From contig CM070602.1 in NCBI GenBank assembly GCA_036346395.1, positions 14,703,098 through 14,767,097 of the forward strand: a DNA stretch of 64,000 bases. Reading direction: 5' to 3'. Source of the stretch: Hsuehochloa calcarea (taxonomy: Eukaryota > Streptophyta > Magnoliopsida > Poales > Poaceae). Position 1 is the first letter of the stretch. Every line of letters starts with the position of its first letter. Made by a program: the position numbers and the translations under genes. Shown piece after piece: positions 1 through 10,980 of this stretch. Below the pieces are notes generated by a model, which was given only the letters and a program-made list of their open reading frames with translations, was not told the origin of the DNA and made no database searches.

Positions 1-1835
1 AAAGAAGCACGGCGAATTATCCCACTCATGATTTGGAGTTGGCTGCGGTTGTTTTTGCTCTCAAGATTTGGAGGCATTATCTATACGGCGAGCCTTGTGA
101 TATTTTCACAGATCACAAGAGTCTCAAGTATATCTTCACTCAGAAGGATCTGAATTTGAGGCAAAGGAGGTGGTTGGAGTTGATCAAGGATTATGATCTT
201 ACTATTCAGTATCATCCAGGCAAGGCCAATGTAGTTGCTGATGCTCTTAGTCGCAAGGCGACTCCTGCTACTCTAGATTGCCTCATTGCTGATTTTGATC
301 GCATGGGAATATCTTATTGTTATGCGGGCACAACACATGTTGAGACACAGTTGATTCTTGAGTCAGCTATTCCAGATCGGGTGCGGGAAGCACAACAGAG
401 TGACCGGTTACTACAGGAGGTTAGGAAGCGTCTGGAGGAGGGCAAAGAGGGTGATTTTAGCATGGATGATTCTGGTACTTTGAGGTTTAAAGGCCGCCTT
501 TGCGTGCCACAAAAGGCGGAGGTCAAAGATGATATCTTGAGGAAGCACATCGCACTCCGTACCTTTGTTCATCTGGTGAGACTAAGATGTATCGAGATTT
601 GAAATGCGAATTTTGGTGGAAAAGAATGAAGGTGGATATTGCTAACTATGTGGCTTCGTGTGGTGTTTGTCAGCAAGTGAAAGCTGAGCACAAGCGTCCT
701 GCAGGGTTGTTGCAGCCTTTGGAGGTTCCCCAGTGGCCTTGGGATGATATCTCTATGGACTTTGTGGTGGCGTTACCTCGTTCCGCGAGGAAGGATGCAG
801 ATTTGGGTAGTGGTGGATCGATTCAGCAAGTCTGCGCACTTCATTCCTATTCGCACGACAAATTCAGCGAGTGATCTAGCTCCTATATATGTGCGTGAGA
901 TAGTAAGACTGCATGGTGTGCCAAAGACCATCATTTACGAGCGAGGGCGCAGTTTGTCTCCAAGTTCTGGGAGAGTCTGCAGAGTGCATTGGGCACACAG
1001 CTCCGCCTTAGTACAACGTTTCACCCACAGACAGATGGGCAGTCAGAGCGTACTATTCAGACTTTAGAGGACATGTTGCGATCTTGCGTTTTGTCCTGGA
1101 AGGGTAGTTGGGAGGACCAGTTACCACTTGCAGAGTTTGCTTATAATAATAGTTACCATTCCAGTATTAGAGCTGCGCCATTTGAGGTTCTTTATGGGCG
1201 GAAGTGCAGATCGCCGCTTTGTTGGGATGCAGTTGGAGAGAAGGCAATTTTGGGTCCGGACTGGATTCAGAAGACCGTTGAGCGTGTGGCCATGGTGAGG
1301 CAGAATCTGTTAGCGGCTCGAGTAAACGAGAAAAGTTATCTTGATTTGAGGCGTGACTTGGAGTTTGCGGTGGGTGACCAGGTGCTCTTGAGAGTGTCTC
1401 CCACTAAAGGTATTGTTCGATTCGGTACCAAAGGGAAGCTTAGCCCGAGGTACGTTGGACCGTTCTCGATTATTGCAAGAATTGGGAAGTTAGCCTACCG
1501 CCTGGACCTTCCTGAGTCCATGCGTGGAGTTCATAATGTGTTTCATGTCTCGATCTTTGAGAAAGTTTTGAGAGACCCGAGCATAAGATTTCGTTAGAGC
1601 CGTTGACTATTGAGCAAGACCTCACGGTTGAGTCGCGTCCGTGCGCGATTCGGAGAGGTCGGAGCGAGTCTTTGAGGCACAAGACGTTGGTATACGTCAA
1701 AGTCTTTGTGGGCGATCGATCGAGAGAGGCGACTTGGGAGTTGGAGTCTCGCATGCGCGAGCAATATCCGGAGTTGTTCACGTCTGCACGTGTTGTTTTG
1801 TTGTTTAATTTCAGCGATGTAGTTTTTATTTGAGT
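1..1835 (+). pseudogene. Ty3/gypsy chromovirus pol, 3' part (RNase H, integrase, chromodomain-like tail), frameshifted
   Basis: The C-terminal half of a gypsy polyprotein enters from the left edge. RNase H runs to about position 265, ending in the typical VADALSRK. The integrase zinc-binding region (about 590-700, CGVCQQ) is followed by the catalytic core with SMDFVVALP (first Asp), the HPQTDGQSER block (about 1020-1050, which carries the catalytic Glu), and LPLAEFAYNNSYHSS. The C-terminal part has VGDQVLLRVSP, LSPRYVGPF and VFHVS. The tail after position 1600 (VKVFV...EATWELESRMREQYPELF) matches the chromodomain-like tail of Tekay/Del chromoviruses. The frame breaks near 560, 800, 950 and 1597. 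The second catalytic Asp is lost: the usual SDRG reads YERG near 935. The pol cannot be functional. It is continuous with the 3' LTR that follows. Confidence 0.93.
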
Positions 1836-1876
1836 AGAACGCGATTAGAATTCGGTCGAATTCGTTAAGAAGTGAA

Positions 1877-4350
1877 TGTAATATTACAAAATCATATTAA
1901 TATCAATAATAATAATAATTTAAGTAATTAAAGAATTTAGAGCTTGTGCGTAATAAAAAAAAAGAATTTGTGAAATTAGAATTTTAGAATTTTGAGAGGT
2001 ATATAAATAGATTTTAGGGTCTCAGAACCCTAGCTCTTTTCTTTTCCACCCCACCGCCAGTTTTGTTTCTTTTGCTTGTGCCGCCAGATTCTCTGGCGCA
2101 AGCTGCCCGCCACCAATTTGTGCCTTGCGCTGTGCGGCGGCCGAGCCCTCGCCTCGCTACTGAAGCCGTGCCGCCGCTCTGCTCTGCCGTCTTTGTGTCT
2201 TGCTTAAGTCTCTCTTGCCGCATTGGAAGATCTGCCGTTCTGCTCGCATGCGTTGCTCTGCGTCTTCTTTGCCGGCCGCGAGGATCTGCATTGTTGCGCG
2301 CAAGTCTTTGCCTACTGCAATGCATTTTCTCGAGCGTGAAGACCGTACCGCCAAGTAATCTTTGCCGCGGCTTGACGTCTTCTCGTGCACACGTGAGTTT
2401 TATTCGTAAGTACTAATGGCTAGCAATCAAGGCCTTTGGCTGATTTGTTGTTTTGTTTGTTTGTGTGCACACCCGCTAGTTAGTAAGGTGCAAGTGCTAT
2501 AACTAGTCCAGCAAGATGATTTTCATGCATGCATTTGTGATGCCACCACCAGCTACCGAGCTTGAACATTAGATGAGAGATTAGGAGAAATGAGGTCAAG
2601 ATCTAAATTCTTGTGGGTAACTATTTTAGTTTTGTATTCTCTCTGTTTTTCTAGATTAATTAGAGATTATAATTGAGATTAATTAGAGAGGTTTAGAATT
2701 TCTAATTGAAGAGACGATTAATAGATTTGTTTAACCTGCCGTTCCGTTGTACGATTTATTCGGGAACTTTAATGGCGGATGTTGAAAATATCATCTACTA
2801 GTTAATTGTAGATAATTTCGATATCTTTCTATAGCATATTTTATTATGTCAATCGGACAAGTAGATTTCGAGTTATGATTTTCGGAAGGCTGCTGCCTTT
2901 ACGGTTGTCGTCTTTCGGCGCTGTTTTGGTAGATCGGTTATTAAAAATAGTAAATCCACTAATTAGAGTTTTTGATCTACATGAAAGTTGTAGATAACTG
3001 TCCAATGGTTCTGTAGGATCTGAGAACGCGCATTTTGGTTGAGTAAAACAAAAGTTATGAATTTAGTAAGACTGCTGTTCCGAAGCGGACAGATCGGCTT
3101 TCTGGGCTAAATACGAAGGGTTAGATGATTTAATTAGAAGACCTTGTAATCTAAGAAAATGTGGATAATTTTATAAAGAATCCAGAATGGGGTGGTTTGT
3201 GGTGATCGGACTTTCGAGTCAAAAGTTACGCTCTTTTTAGTAACCGGACAGTTATGGGTAACTTTTTGGTACCGGCGTAATGTGGTATATTTGGGGACGT
3301 GTAGGAGCGATGTATATTGATTGTTATTCGTATGATGCTGTAGCTTGTATTGAGATGTGTGTATTTAATGTAGGAGAGGCGTCGTACTTGTTGCCATCTG
3401 CTAGTCAAATCGTGCGCCGCAACTAGTAAAGGCAAGTGCATGGTAGACAGCGATCAATGATCAATCACTGTTTTCTTTATCTTCTATTACCATTATTGTT
3501 GTGCTTTTATTTGGTTTAATTGCAAACAATGAATTGGTATGTTTATATCTTTGTTGACAAGCATGATGAAAAGTTGAATATGATGTTTATGATGGAGTTT
3601 GCATGTTTGCATTCATAAGCATCTTTGCATAAGAGAAGGTGATCTTGATTGATCACAACTCCACGGGAGTGGAGGAGGTCCCCGATCCTTATGGAGGAAC
3701 GGGCTTGAGAGTGAATGTTGTCGCGAGCATTCACTCACGCTATACCGGTATACGCGAAAGAAGTGCATGTGGACATATAGATTAGAGTTGCATTGATATT
3801 TGAGATTAATGGTTGTGAATCAAAGAGAAGATAACTGCATGAGAATATTAATGGAAGTACCTGTGATGATAATGAAGTTATTGAATGCTGTTGATTTATT
3901 ATTGTTTGTTGTTTATGGATGTGTTTCTTTGAGTCGTGGACTCACCCTTGCTCTATTGTTGTCTTTAGGTGATCTTCGAGGATCCGAATGGCGAGGCGAG
4001 TAGAGCACATGGATATCACATGATCATTCGCCATGATAATCTTTTCATTCAATATTGGTTTACACTTGGACATGTTAGTTATTGAATAATGTTTAGGATA
4101 TCATTTGGACTAGACTATTTGCTTTATTAATTTGGATTCATTGGTTGATCTTTGCTTTGGATTATTTGCACAGTTATTATTTCCCATTGCTTATTTATTG
4201 TCGCTGATCCATAATTATACATGTTCGTTTATGATCCATTGATATGATTATCATTGTTTCCTTGTTGTAATTTTATAGTGTGTCGATAATTATTAGTGTA
4301 AAGAGTAGTGTGGTGGCATTCTAGGCTCAGTGTTGGGCTGGGGTGTTACA
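1877..4350 (+). mobile_element. 3' LTR of the chromovirus-type gypsy element
   Basis: The LTR starts TGTAATATTAC directly after the pol tail and ends GGGGTGTTACA, giving the inverted ends TGTAA...TTACA. The length, about 2.47 kb, fits Tekay/Retrosat2-type LTRs. A TATA box (TATATAAATAG, 2000-2010) precedes a GC-rich transcribed leader at about 2040-2400. The right boundary falls inside the zinc-knuckle region of a copia gag on the other strand, so this element inserted into that copia element. The duplication at the right would be TTTAG (4351-4355); the left copy lies outside the window. No host gene is seen inside. Confidence 0.85.
2000..2010 (+). promoter_or_regulatory. TATA box of the gypsy LTR
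   Basis: TATATAAATAG lies about 120 bp inside the LTR, ahead of a GC-rich leader that begins near a CCCTAG motif. This is the expected place for the U3/R promoter of a plant LTR. Confidence 0.6.
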
Positions 4351-5207
4351 TTTAGCTTGGGGCAATTGGCCCGGATGTGGTAAAGCTCTCCACACTCATA
4401 GCAAGTAACAGGACCACCTCTCTTTTTATTTCTCACATTGTTGTAAGCCCGTGTGAATTTTTTAGCTAAAAGGGCTAACTCTATCTCAGGAATATTTTCA
4501 AGCTCCTCCTCAGAAATCGCAGATAAGCAAGCAAATGAAAATCCAGAAGAAGATTCAAAAGAGTCATCAAAAGCCTTTTTGTGAGGATCTGCTACCAAAG
4601 CTAAATTATCTTTCTTGGGATGATCAACTCTTTTAATTTCATGAGTCTTGAGTTTACTATAAAGTAATTCTAAAGTAAGACTCGAAAGATCAACATTCTC
4701 TTCTATAGCAGTAGCCTTCATCTCCCACTCCTTAGTGTTGATTGCAGCCAAGAGGCGGGTGGCATTTTCAGATTGAGAATATTCAATATCAACAGCTTTC
4801 ATTTGATTAATCACTTTATTAAAGCATTGAAAATGTCATCGATGCTCTCTCGGGCGCATCTCAAATTTGTTATAATCACGCTTATAGATTGTTTGGCGCA
4901 CTTTCTTAATTTGGGACGAACCCTCATGATATGTTTCGAGAGTGCTCTAAATCTCGTGCGCAGTCGCAAAATTGCAAATCCTATCATATTCTTGTCTACC
5001 AAGCGCACCATATAAAAGATTCTTGGCCTTGTTGTTGTTAGCCAAAAGAACCACGTAGCGGGAGTTTCAACCTCGGGAATAATGGCGGGGATCGAACAAC
5101 GTCCCATATAGCTTGTCCTCGCTCTCAAGGAATACCCGCATACGATTCTTCCAATAGGCATAGTCTTGTCCATTGAACATATGCGGTTTTGTAGTGAATC
5201 TATCCAT
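4351..5207 (-). pseudogene. Ty1/copia gag, truncated by the gypsy insertion
   Basis: Reading leftwards from an ATG at 5207, the N-terminal part has HMFNGQDYAYWKNRM, the F-x-G-x-x-Y-x-x-W-x-x-x-M pattern of copia gag. It continues with gag-like helical sequence (4430-4815: LLAAINTKEWEMKATAIEEN, LTLELLYSKLKTHE). At about 4355-4410 is a CCHC zinc knuckle, CYECGELYHIRANC, in which the His is preserved. At least one frameshift lies between about 4810 and 5070. The reading is cut at 4350 by the gypsy 3' LTR; the rest of gag and all of pol would lie left of the gypsy element, outside the window. The PBS and LTR follow directly on the right, so this is the 5' end of a minus-strand element. Confidence 0.88.
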
Positions 5208-5250
5208 CGCCAAAGTTCGGTGACCTGTTAAGATCAAGAGTGAACTAGCA

Positions 5251-5263
5251 GGCTCTGATACCA
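5251..5263 (-). other. Primer-binding site (initiator Met-tRNA) of the copia element
   Basis: On the minus strand this reads TGGTATCAGAGCC, the standard complement to the 3' end of plant initiator tRNA-Met. It lies 2 bp inside the LTR edge at 5266 and about 45 bp upstream of the gag ATG. It fixes the orientation and boundary of the copia LTR. Confidence 0.92.
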
Positions 5264-5265
5264 CT

Positions 5266-6575
5266 TGTTGGACCGTAAAGGCGACTAGAGGGGGTGAATA
5301 GAGCACGCTCACTTTTCACAAATTATGAACTCAATACAATTTAACTCCGGTAGCTATTAGAAAGCTATGAAGATCAATATACCAAGATGCTGTGGAAGAC
5401 TAGTATTGAATCCAATTAAACCCTAAGCAATATAACAAAAACAACTAAGATTACCAAGACTCACGGACGGCGGTCGGCCGTTATACTCAACTGTCGGACC
5501 GATTGCGGGCGATCGACCGGCGTTGTCTTTGGCGGTCGGACCGCTCAAAATCGATCGACCGGTGATGACGAGCGATCGACCGGCCGACTCGAACCGATCT
5601 GCAATTGATAAAATCACCCGATGACGAACTTGCAATTAGGTGAAACTTTTGATTCTCAACTCTAATCTTTATGAAACTTTGCACACACCTTCTATATGCT
5701 ATTGAGGACCTATTCCAATTGAATATTATGATAATTCTTGGAACGATCTTAAGCAATTTCCAATTGATTAACAGAAGGTCTAAAACCGGGCAAGAACGAA
5801 AACTTGATCCTAAAGCTTGTTCGTGAGAGATTGATGATCAAGATGATGCTAGATAGATTCACACATATCACAGCAAGCTAATTCACGTGAAAGAATCAAT
5901 CACAAACTCGCGGATCAAAGAAAGCCCTAAAATCACCAAATTGAAAGTAAGAACGAAAAGAGACTTATCTCAAGCAAACCTTGCATAGATTGATTTCGTG
6001 ATTGAAGCTGGATTACATCCACACCATCATGGATCAGTAGACAATCAAGGATCACGAAATTCACCACAAACCATCAAGAGCCCTTGCCTCCACCTCAACT
6101 CCCCTAAAGACAATTAGGGTTTTGAAACATAAAAAGGCGAGAGAGAGAGGTGCAGCCACCATCTCCTCCTATTTATAGTGGAGGCCTAGACTCCTAGGGT
6201 TTGACTCAATTGGGCTCCCATTAAGGCCCACTAACAAACGGGTCACACACGCACGCTTCGCGAAGCGCCGTTTTTAACCTTTTGACCTAAACCGCTTCAC
6301 CATGCGTCATGGATTCGCCAATAGGTCACCCTTGTCCATCTTGTGTCACGCTTGAGTCGTTGACCTCGCCCGCATCGTCGATCGTTCGGACCTCAACTCT
6401 TCAAGTCTAGTCCCGATTCTCCTCGCCGTTGACCGTCGTTGACCACCAAGCTACCTGCACAACCACAGACAAGAAAACACGTATTCGGGAACAAGTTCTT
6501 CACAACTTGACCCATGTTAGTCAAAACATGCATCATGCAAATCATATGCCATGAAACCAATGACTTTGACCTAAC
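5266..6575 (-). mobile_element. 5' LTR of the SIRE-like copia element
   Basis: On the plus strand the LTR starts TGTTGGACCG and ends GACCTAACA (imperfect inverted ends), about 1.31 kb. On the minus strand a TATA box (CACTATAAAT, complement of 6171-6180) precedes the leader. Near the PBS side lies GACTAGAGGGGGTGAATAG, a block I know from grass SIRE/Maximus-type LTRs such as maize Opie and Ji. The same block lies at the matching place in the solo LTR at 10981-12527. Part of the LTR (5465-5590) holds the GCGGTCGGACCGC palindrome family. The outer end at 6575 is inferred from the inverted termini only. Confidence 0.75.
5465..5590. repeat. Array of near-palindromes GGTCGGACC / GATCGACC in the copia LTR
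   Basis: About six variants of a 13-bp odd-centred palindrome occur in 125 bp: GGCGGTCGGCCG, TGTCGGACCGA, GGCGATCGACCGGC, GGCGGTCGGACCGC, CGATCGACCGGT and GCGATCGACCGGCC. Both arms vary together, so pairing is largely kept while sequence drifts. Confidence 0.75.
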
Positions 6576-7050
6576 AAAACAACATCACCACGAAGTTGGT
6601 GGACGTTCAAGTCGATCTCGGTCGGCCGCTCCAGTGAGCGGTCGGACCGCCCATGGCGGTCGGACCGCTCCACAGTGAGCCGGTCGGACCGCCTGGGACT
6701 TAGCCAAATTCAACCCCGAAAATCCAAACCTCTGAAACTTTAAACCAAAAGAACTTTTTACTGGAGACTCCAAAAATCATGAGACCAAGTGCATTGGGAT
6801 CCCCTCACTTGCCTACAACACCTATTTTTGGCCCAGCTCATTTTGACCACTTTGGTTATCGCCGGTCCGACCGCCCTACATGGCCGGTCCGACCGATTTG
6901 GGACCGGTCGGACCGCCGTGCAAGGACCGGTCGGACCGCCCCTGTCCAGTAAGCCTGTAACTTTGTCGAAAACGCGTGAAACGACAAACCGTAAACGCCA
7001 TTGCCAATTGTCACATCATCCTAAGATCTGGAGCATATCCCCATGAAATC
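6576..7050 (+). mobile_element. Second SIRE-like LTR fragment with GGTCGGACCGCC repeats
   Basis: Eight copies of the palindrome family occur at 6622-6945 (GCGGTCGGACCGCC, GCCGGTCCGACCGCC, ACCGGTCGGACCGCC). Between them lie GGGACTTAGCC and a stretch resembling TTTAAACCAAAAGAAC. Both are shared with the solo LTR at 10981-12527, there in the opposite orientation. I infer a piece of a related SIRE-like LTR lying in reverse to the neighbouring LTR. Its ends are not defined, and the piece may belong to the same insertion event. Confidence 0.5.
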
Positions 7051-8450
7051 CACATATTTGATCCGAAGTTTAGACGAGAGGGCTCGAGCCCACGGGATAT
7101 TGGTCGGTGGAGAAGTTATGGAAAATGAGAGGGAGAATATTATCAGGAATGCTCCTCTCAGGTCATTCCGATGGGAGAGATTACCCTAATAGGTAGGATC
7201 TACTGATCTTTATTCATTTTACAAATTGTTCTTCTATTGGGAGCGGATAGTGGTGGGTGGTAGATAGAGTCAACTTGATTTTGATTTGTTGTTGAATTGC
7301 TATTATTTCATTGAGAACACCGCATCACCAAGACTCGCATGGGAGGCCTAGTTTATTTAATGATTTCTTTTTATTATTTTATATTTATCAAGAAAGTTCC
7401 ATGAAAATCAGATGAGATCTATGTATAGTTGCAATGGGCCACATGCGATAGATATAATTTTAACTAACCAAATTAATTCTATGTTTTACATCGCTAGGAC
7501 CCCCATGAAATGTTATCATTTGAGGTTCAATGATCAATTGGTTGAATGAATATTTTAACTACTAATTAAGTATGGGCCAATTATTTTAATTAAATCTTGA
7601 ATTATTCATATACTGGAAATGTACCTAAGTAGCTGACACGTCATACTAATATTGTGGTAATTAAAGCGAATTTAAGTTGCCCACTAATCAATTGACCACC
7701 AACTACCATTAGCTAATACCTAGCTATTCAATTAGCCATTAAGTTAATTATACATGTCATGTTTAATATTCAATTACCCTCTACCATTAAGTAGTTGATT
7801 AATTAGCCAATCAACATTTATTCTTAGTTAATCGTTAACTTCTACTTTGACACCACAATCAATGGCTATCTTTAGTTAATTAGCTAATTACTTATTTTAC
7901 TATGTAGGACCTATGTATTATTAGCTACAAATTCTTATTAGCAATTAATCATCCTAATTAATTTAATTATCATTTAACTAGCAAGCGACCATTTATAGGA
8001 ATCACTATTGTTACTTTTATTTCAACATAGTAGAGCTAATGGGAGGGTCTCATGTAGCACAGACTCATAGTTTAGCTTCTATTTTCAATTAAGACCTAAT
8101 TATATGTGGGCATATATGTCATCTTATGTTTTAATTAACTTGTGATTGTTGAATAAATTAACCTTCAAGTAGCCAATTGTTAATGGCCTAGGGTTAGCTA
8201 CTTGATAAAACATTAGCTGAATTAATTAGTCTTAAGCATTGGCCTAGGGTTCAATGGTCATTTCGTCATTCTATATATACATAGCTATATTTTTGCCAAA
8301 GGTGCAAACTTAAAGCTTAACATAATCTCTAGTTAAATTCTCTATTTTAATTTAAATAGTAATGACACATTCACTAGATTTACTTAATGTTTATCACTAC
8401 TACATTTTAATTGGCATTTTAAACTAATTAACCCATATACTAAGGGATCC
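7051..8450. other. AT-rich stretch without recognisable genes
   Basis: Many TTAATTAGC-type words and no reading frame of note. A TATA-like run (TATATATACATAG, near 8272) and the abrupt change in composition at each side suggest a decayed non-coding transposon or LTR, but I see no defining termini. The left end of gypsy element A must lie near 8450. Confidence 0.4.
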
Positions 8451-9710
8451 TAGGACTATCACCTAGTGTCATACTCGCAGGATCGATTTCTACGACCTCC
8501 ATTAGAACATCTATGTTCTCGGAATGCTCGACCACCGAGTGTGAATCGAGTTACTCGAGAAAAACTCCAGGCAGGACAGGTGGCCTTGTGGAGGCCATCC
8601 GTGCCAACTGGTCTGCCAGAAAGTTTTCCTTTCTAGCAATGTGTTGGATCTGGAAACCGAAGAAGTGTTTTTCGAGTTTCCGTACTTTCGCCAGATAAGA
8701 TGACATCATGGTACTTGAGCATTGATAATCTTTCCCGACTTGATTGGCTACTAGTTGAGAATCGCCTTTCACTAGTAATCTGTGAATCCCGAGCACTATG
8801 GCTGCTCAGAGTTCTGCTAGTAAACCTTCGTATTCTGCCACATTGTTTGTTGCGGAAAGTTTAGCTGAATGGTGATGAGGATTAAAATCTCTATATATTA
8901 CTTTAATACATAATTAAAAGACCATATGTCTTCGTGGTCGTAAACCCTAAGACTAATGACCCCGTGGTCGTAAGGGTCGTAACCCCTGAAACTAACGACC
9001 TCTGTGGTCGTGAGGGTTCCAGAGATTACTTATAGGTACCTTGGTCGGACAAGGTCTTGTACCTAGTCCCCAACCAGATAATTGCTCATACAAGCAATGA
9101 GCTGGCATCTAGATTCTGCTCTAAGTATATCCCTTACTGTGTGATGAATGGAGCACATATCGTATTGGCTCCATACCACGCGATGTTTCATGATTCTAAG
9201 ACACTAGCGACTAACTACCATGTGGCTTAGTGTCTCACAGACATTAAACCGTCAAACGGTTGATACTTCATCAACCGTTGCCTCGCTCCAGCCAATCGCG
9301 ATACTTCCAACAGACGTCTTCTCCAGGAGTAACCGTCACCCATTCAATTGTTATTTAAGGATGGAGCACGGAGGAACAAAGGCATCAGATTGAAGCACAA
9401 CAATCAGTGTTAGATTCATGTGTCAAGTCTGATGCAACAACATAGTAAGCATTACGCTCAGTGTAATTAGGATTAGTCAACTGCCTTGTCAAGGGCACTC
9501 CCTGTAAAGGATCCAGTTCTTAGCAATAAAGAGCAGTCTCATCATCTCTCAAGAACTCTTTGTCATTTTCCTCTGCCTTATTTCGTAAGATCGGCAAATC
9601 GATCATCGACAAATGGCGTATTTGATATGTTCTCCAGTAGGGGATATTAGGACGACTCCATCCCCCGAGCCTTTGAGTATTAAGGAACCGTCAAAGTACA
9701 TTGAGATCTT
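8451..9710 (-). pseudogene. RNase H of element A, split by a solo LTR
   Basis: The first half lies at about 9612-9705 and reads MYFDGSLILKGSGDGVVLIS then PTGEHIKYAI, with the RNase H catalytic Asp in YFDGS. The second half (8451-8872) resumes with SATNNVAEYEGLLAEL, in which the catalytic Glu of AEYE is preserved. It then has GIHRLLVKGDSQLVANQVG with the third Asp, and HIARKENFLADQLARMAS with the fourth. A stop codon follows GLLAEL. This second RNase H type, with the ATNN-AEYE block, is typical of Tat-lineage gypsy elements. Without the 739-bp LTR and one duplicated AATGG, the two halves are colinear. Confidence 0.9.
8873..9611 (+). mobile_element. Solo LTR of the Tat-like family, antisense within its own family's RNase H
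   Basis: The LTR starts TGATGAGGATTAAAATC and ends CGATCATCGACA (739 bp), flanked by the perfect 5-bp duplication AATGG (8868-8872 and 9612-9616). Length and sequence match the LTR of element A (15299-16028, minus strand). They share the terminal GAGGATTAAAATCTCTAT, the CTTCGTGGTCGTAA repeats, a TATA-like TATTTAAGG (near 9353) and the AAGAACTCTTTGTCATTTT block. No internal sequence is present, so it is a solo LTR from LTR-LTR recombination. Confidence 0.93.
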
Positions 9711-10513
9711 CAAGTTGTTGGCCAAGGAAGTTGATCTTCTATATGGGATCTCCTAAGTTGATCCGTTCCATTCCTGATCCCATATGGAAGAGCACATTTG
9801 CCAAGTGGTACCTCTTTAGTCTGGTCGGAAGGCTTTGGAGCTATCTTTGGCCTCGAGTGCTTGACCTGCATAGTGGGTGGATTAGTTTCTCTTGTCGGAA
9901 GCTCGTCGACCAGTTCTAAGAATTTTCGATCACATGCGTAAACCATTTTTTGATCTCCTCGAACCGTGATAACTCCCTTCGGTCCTGGCATTTTTAAACT
10001 TAGATAACCGTAGTGTGTGGCTATCACAAATTTTGCTAAAGTCGGACGACCGAGGATTCCATTGTATGCGGTTTTGAAATCTACCACATCAAATGGCTCT
10101 TTTTCTGTTCGAAAGTTGTCGGGTCTTCCGAACGTAACCGGTAGGGACAGCTGTCCTAATGGTTTGGCGGTAGAACCAGGAACTATGCCGTGGAAGGCAT
10201 ATTTCACGGGATTTACCATAGACTTGGGAATCTGTATATCTTCTAATGCTCCTGTAAATAAAATATTTAAAGAACAACCTTCATCTATTAAGACTCAATT
10301 AACTTTAAAATTGTTAATAGTAGGTTCAACTATGATAGGAAAGCTACTTGGTCGAGTTGACAGGAAGGGGCAGTCTTCTTTGCTGAAGGAGAGTATAGTT
10401 TCCGACCACTTAGACGGCTTGACAGTGATTGGAGACTCGGTAAGGTTCACCTCCCATTCCATGGCCTTCAGATGACGTCTTAACTCGTACGAGGAGGATC
10501 CACCAAAAATCAT
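9711..10513 (-). pseudogene. Retropepsin-like protease region of element A
   Basis: On the minus strand at about 10260-10300 is VLIDEGCSLNILF, the D-x-G active-site block of Tat-type proteases. It is followed by VNPVKYAFHGIVPGSTA, LSLPVTFGRPDNFRTE and DVVDFKTAYNGILGRPTLAKF, the flap and C-terminal parts. A stop codon precedes VLIDEG. The upstream stretch (DMIFGGSSSYELRRHLKAME) is the usual gag-protease linker. The frame ends near 9710, where the reverse-transcriptase domain should begin but RNase H follows instead, so an internal deletion is present. Confidence 0.88.
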
Positions 10514-10908
10514 ATCGACTGTTTGTTGCGGCTCCTAGTACTCCATCTATTCATCGCCATCTTTATCCTTCTTGGAGCTTGATTCTCCGAGTTCTGTTAT
10601 GGAGGGGAAGGGACCTTTACCTGAGTAGTAATCCTCCAGTTTCTTTTCTTAGGCTCGGCAGGTGCGCAAATCATGCCCTACTGCTTGGTGAAGTAGACAC
10701 CATTTCTTACTTTTCTTGTAATTGGTGGTCAGAGCCTTAACCTTGTTCCGACCACTGAAGTATCTCTTGCCCTTGGTAAACTTTTCAGGAATCGCAAGGA
10801 CTTCCTTGTTATCGGGATTGCTATTCTTCTTATTCTTAAGAGACTTCTTACTTTTCTTCTCTTACTTCTCCAGGTTTGACTAGGGATTTTTATCTTTTCG
10901 ATCAATAG
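10514..10908 (-). pseudogene. C-terminal gag (nucleocapsid-like part) of element A
   Basis: Several stops break this reading on the minus strand. Recognisable pieces are KEVLAIPEKF near 10800, SKKWCLLHQAVGHDLRTC near 10700, which is a remnant of a zinc-binding block, and DYYSGKGPFPSITEL near 10610. It continues gag from 13281 once the insertion at 10909-13280 is set aside, and leads into the protease. Confidence 0.8.
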
Positions 10909-10980
10909 TGTCGGTGTTTTAGAACCGATATTACGTAAAGATTGTTTGATTCGGGGGGTCTCCTAGAGATGAAATCACGC

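Noticed and set aside
1879..1887. TAATATTAC, identical to the nonanucleotide at geminivirus replication origins
   Set aside because: It is the LTR terminus. There is no GC-rich stem around it, no iterons and no Rep-like frame nearby, so it is a chance match in AT-rich DNA.
2063..2416. Cys/Ser-rich open frame of 117 codons in the first gypsy LTR
   Set aside because: It lies in the GC-rich leader between the TATA box and the rest of the LTR, has no domain, and the opposite strand is equally open.
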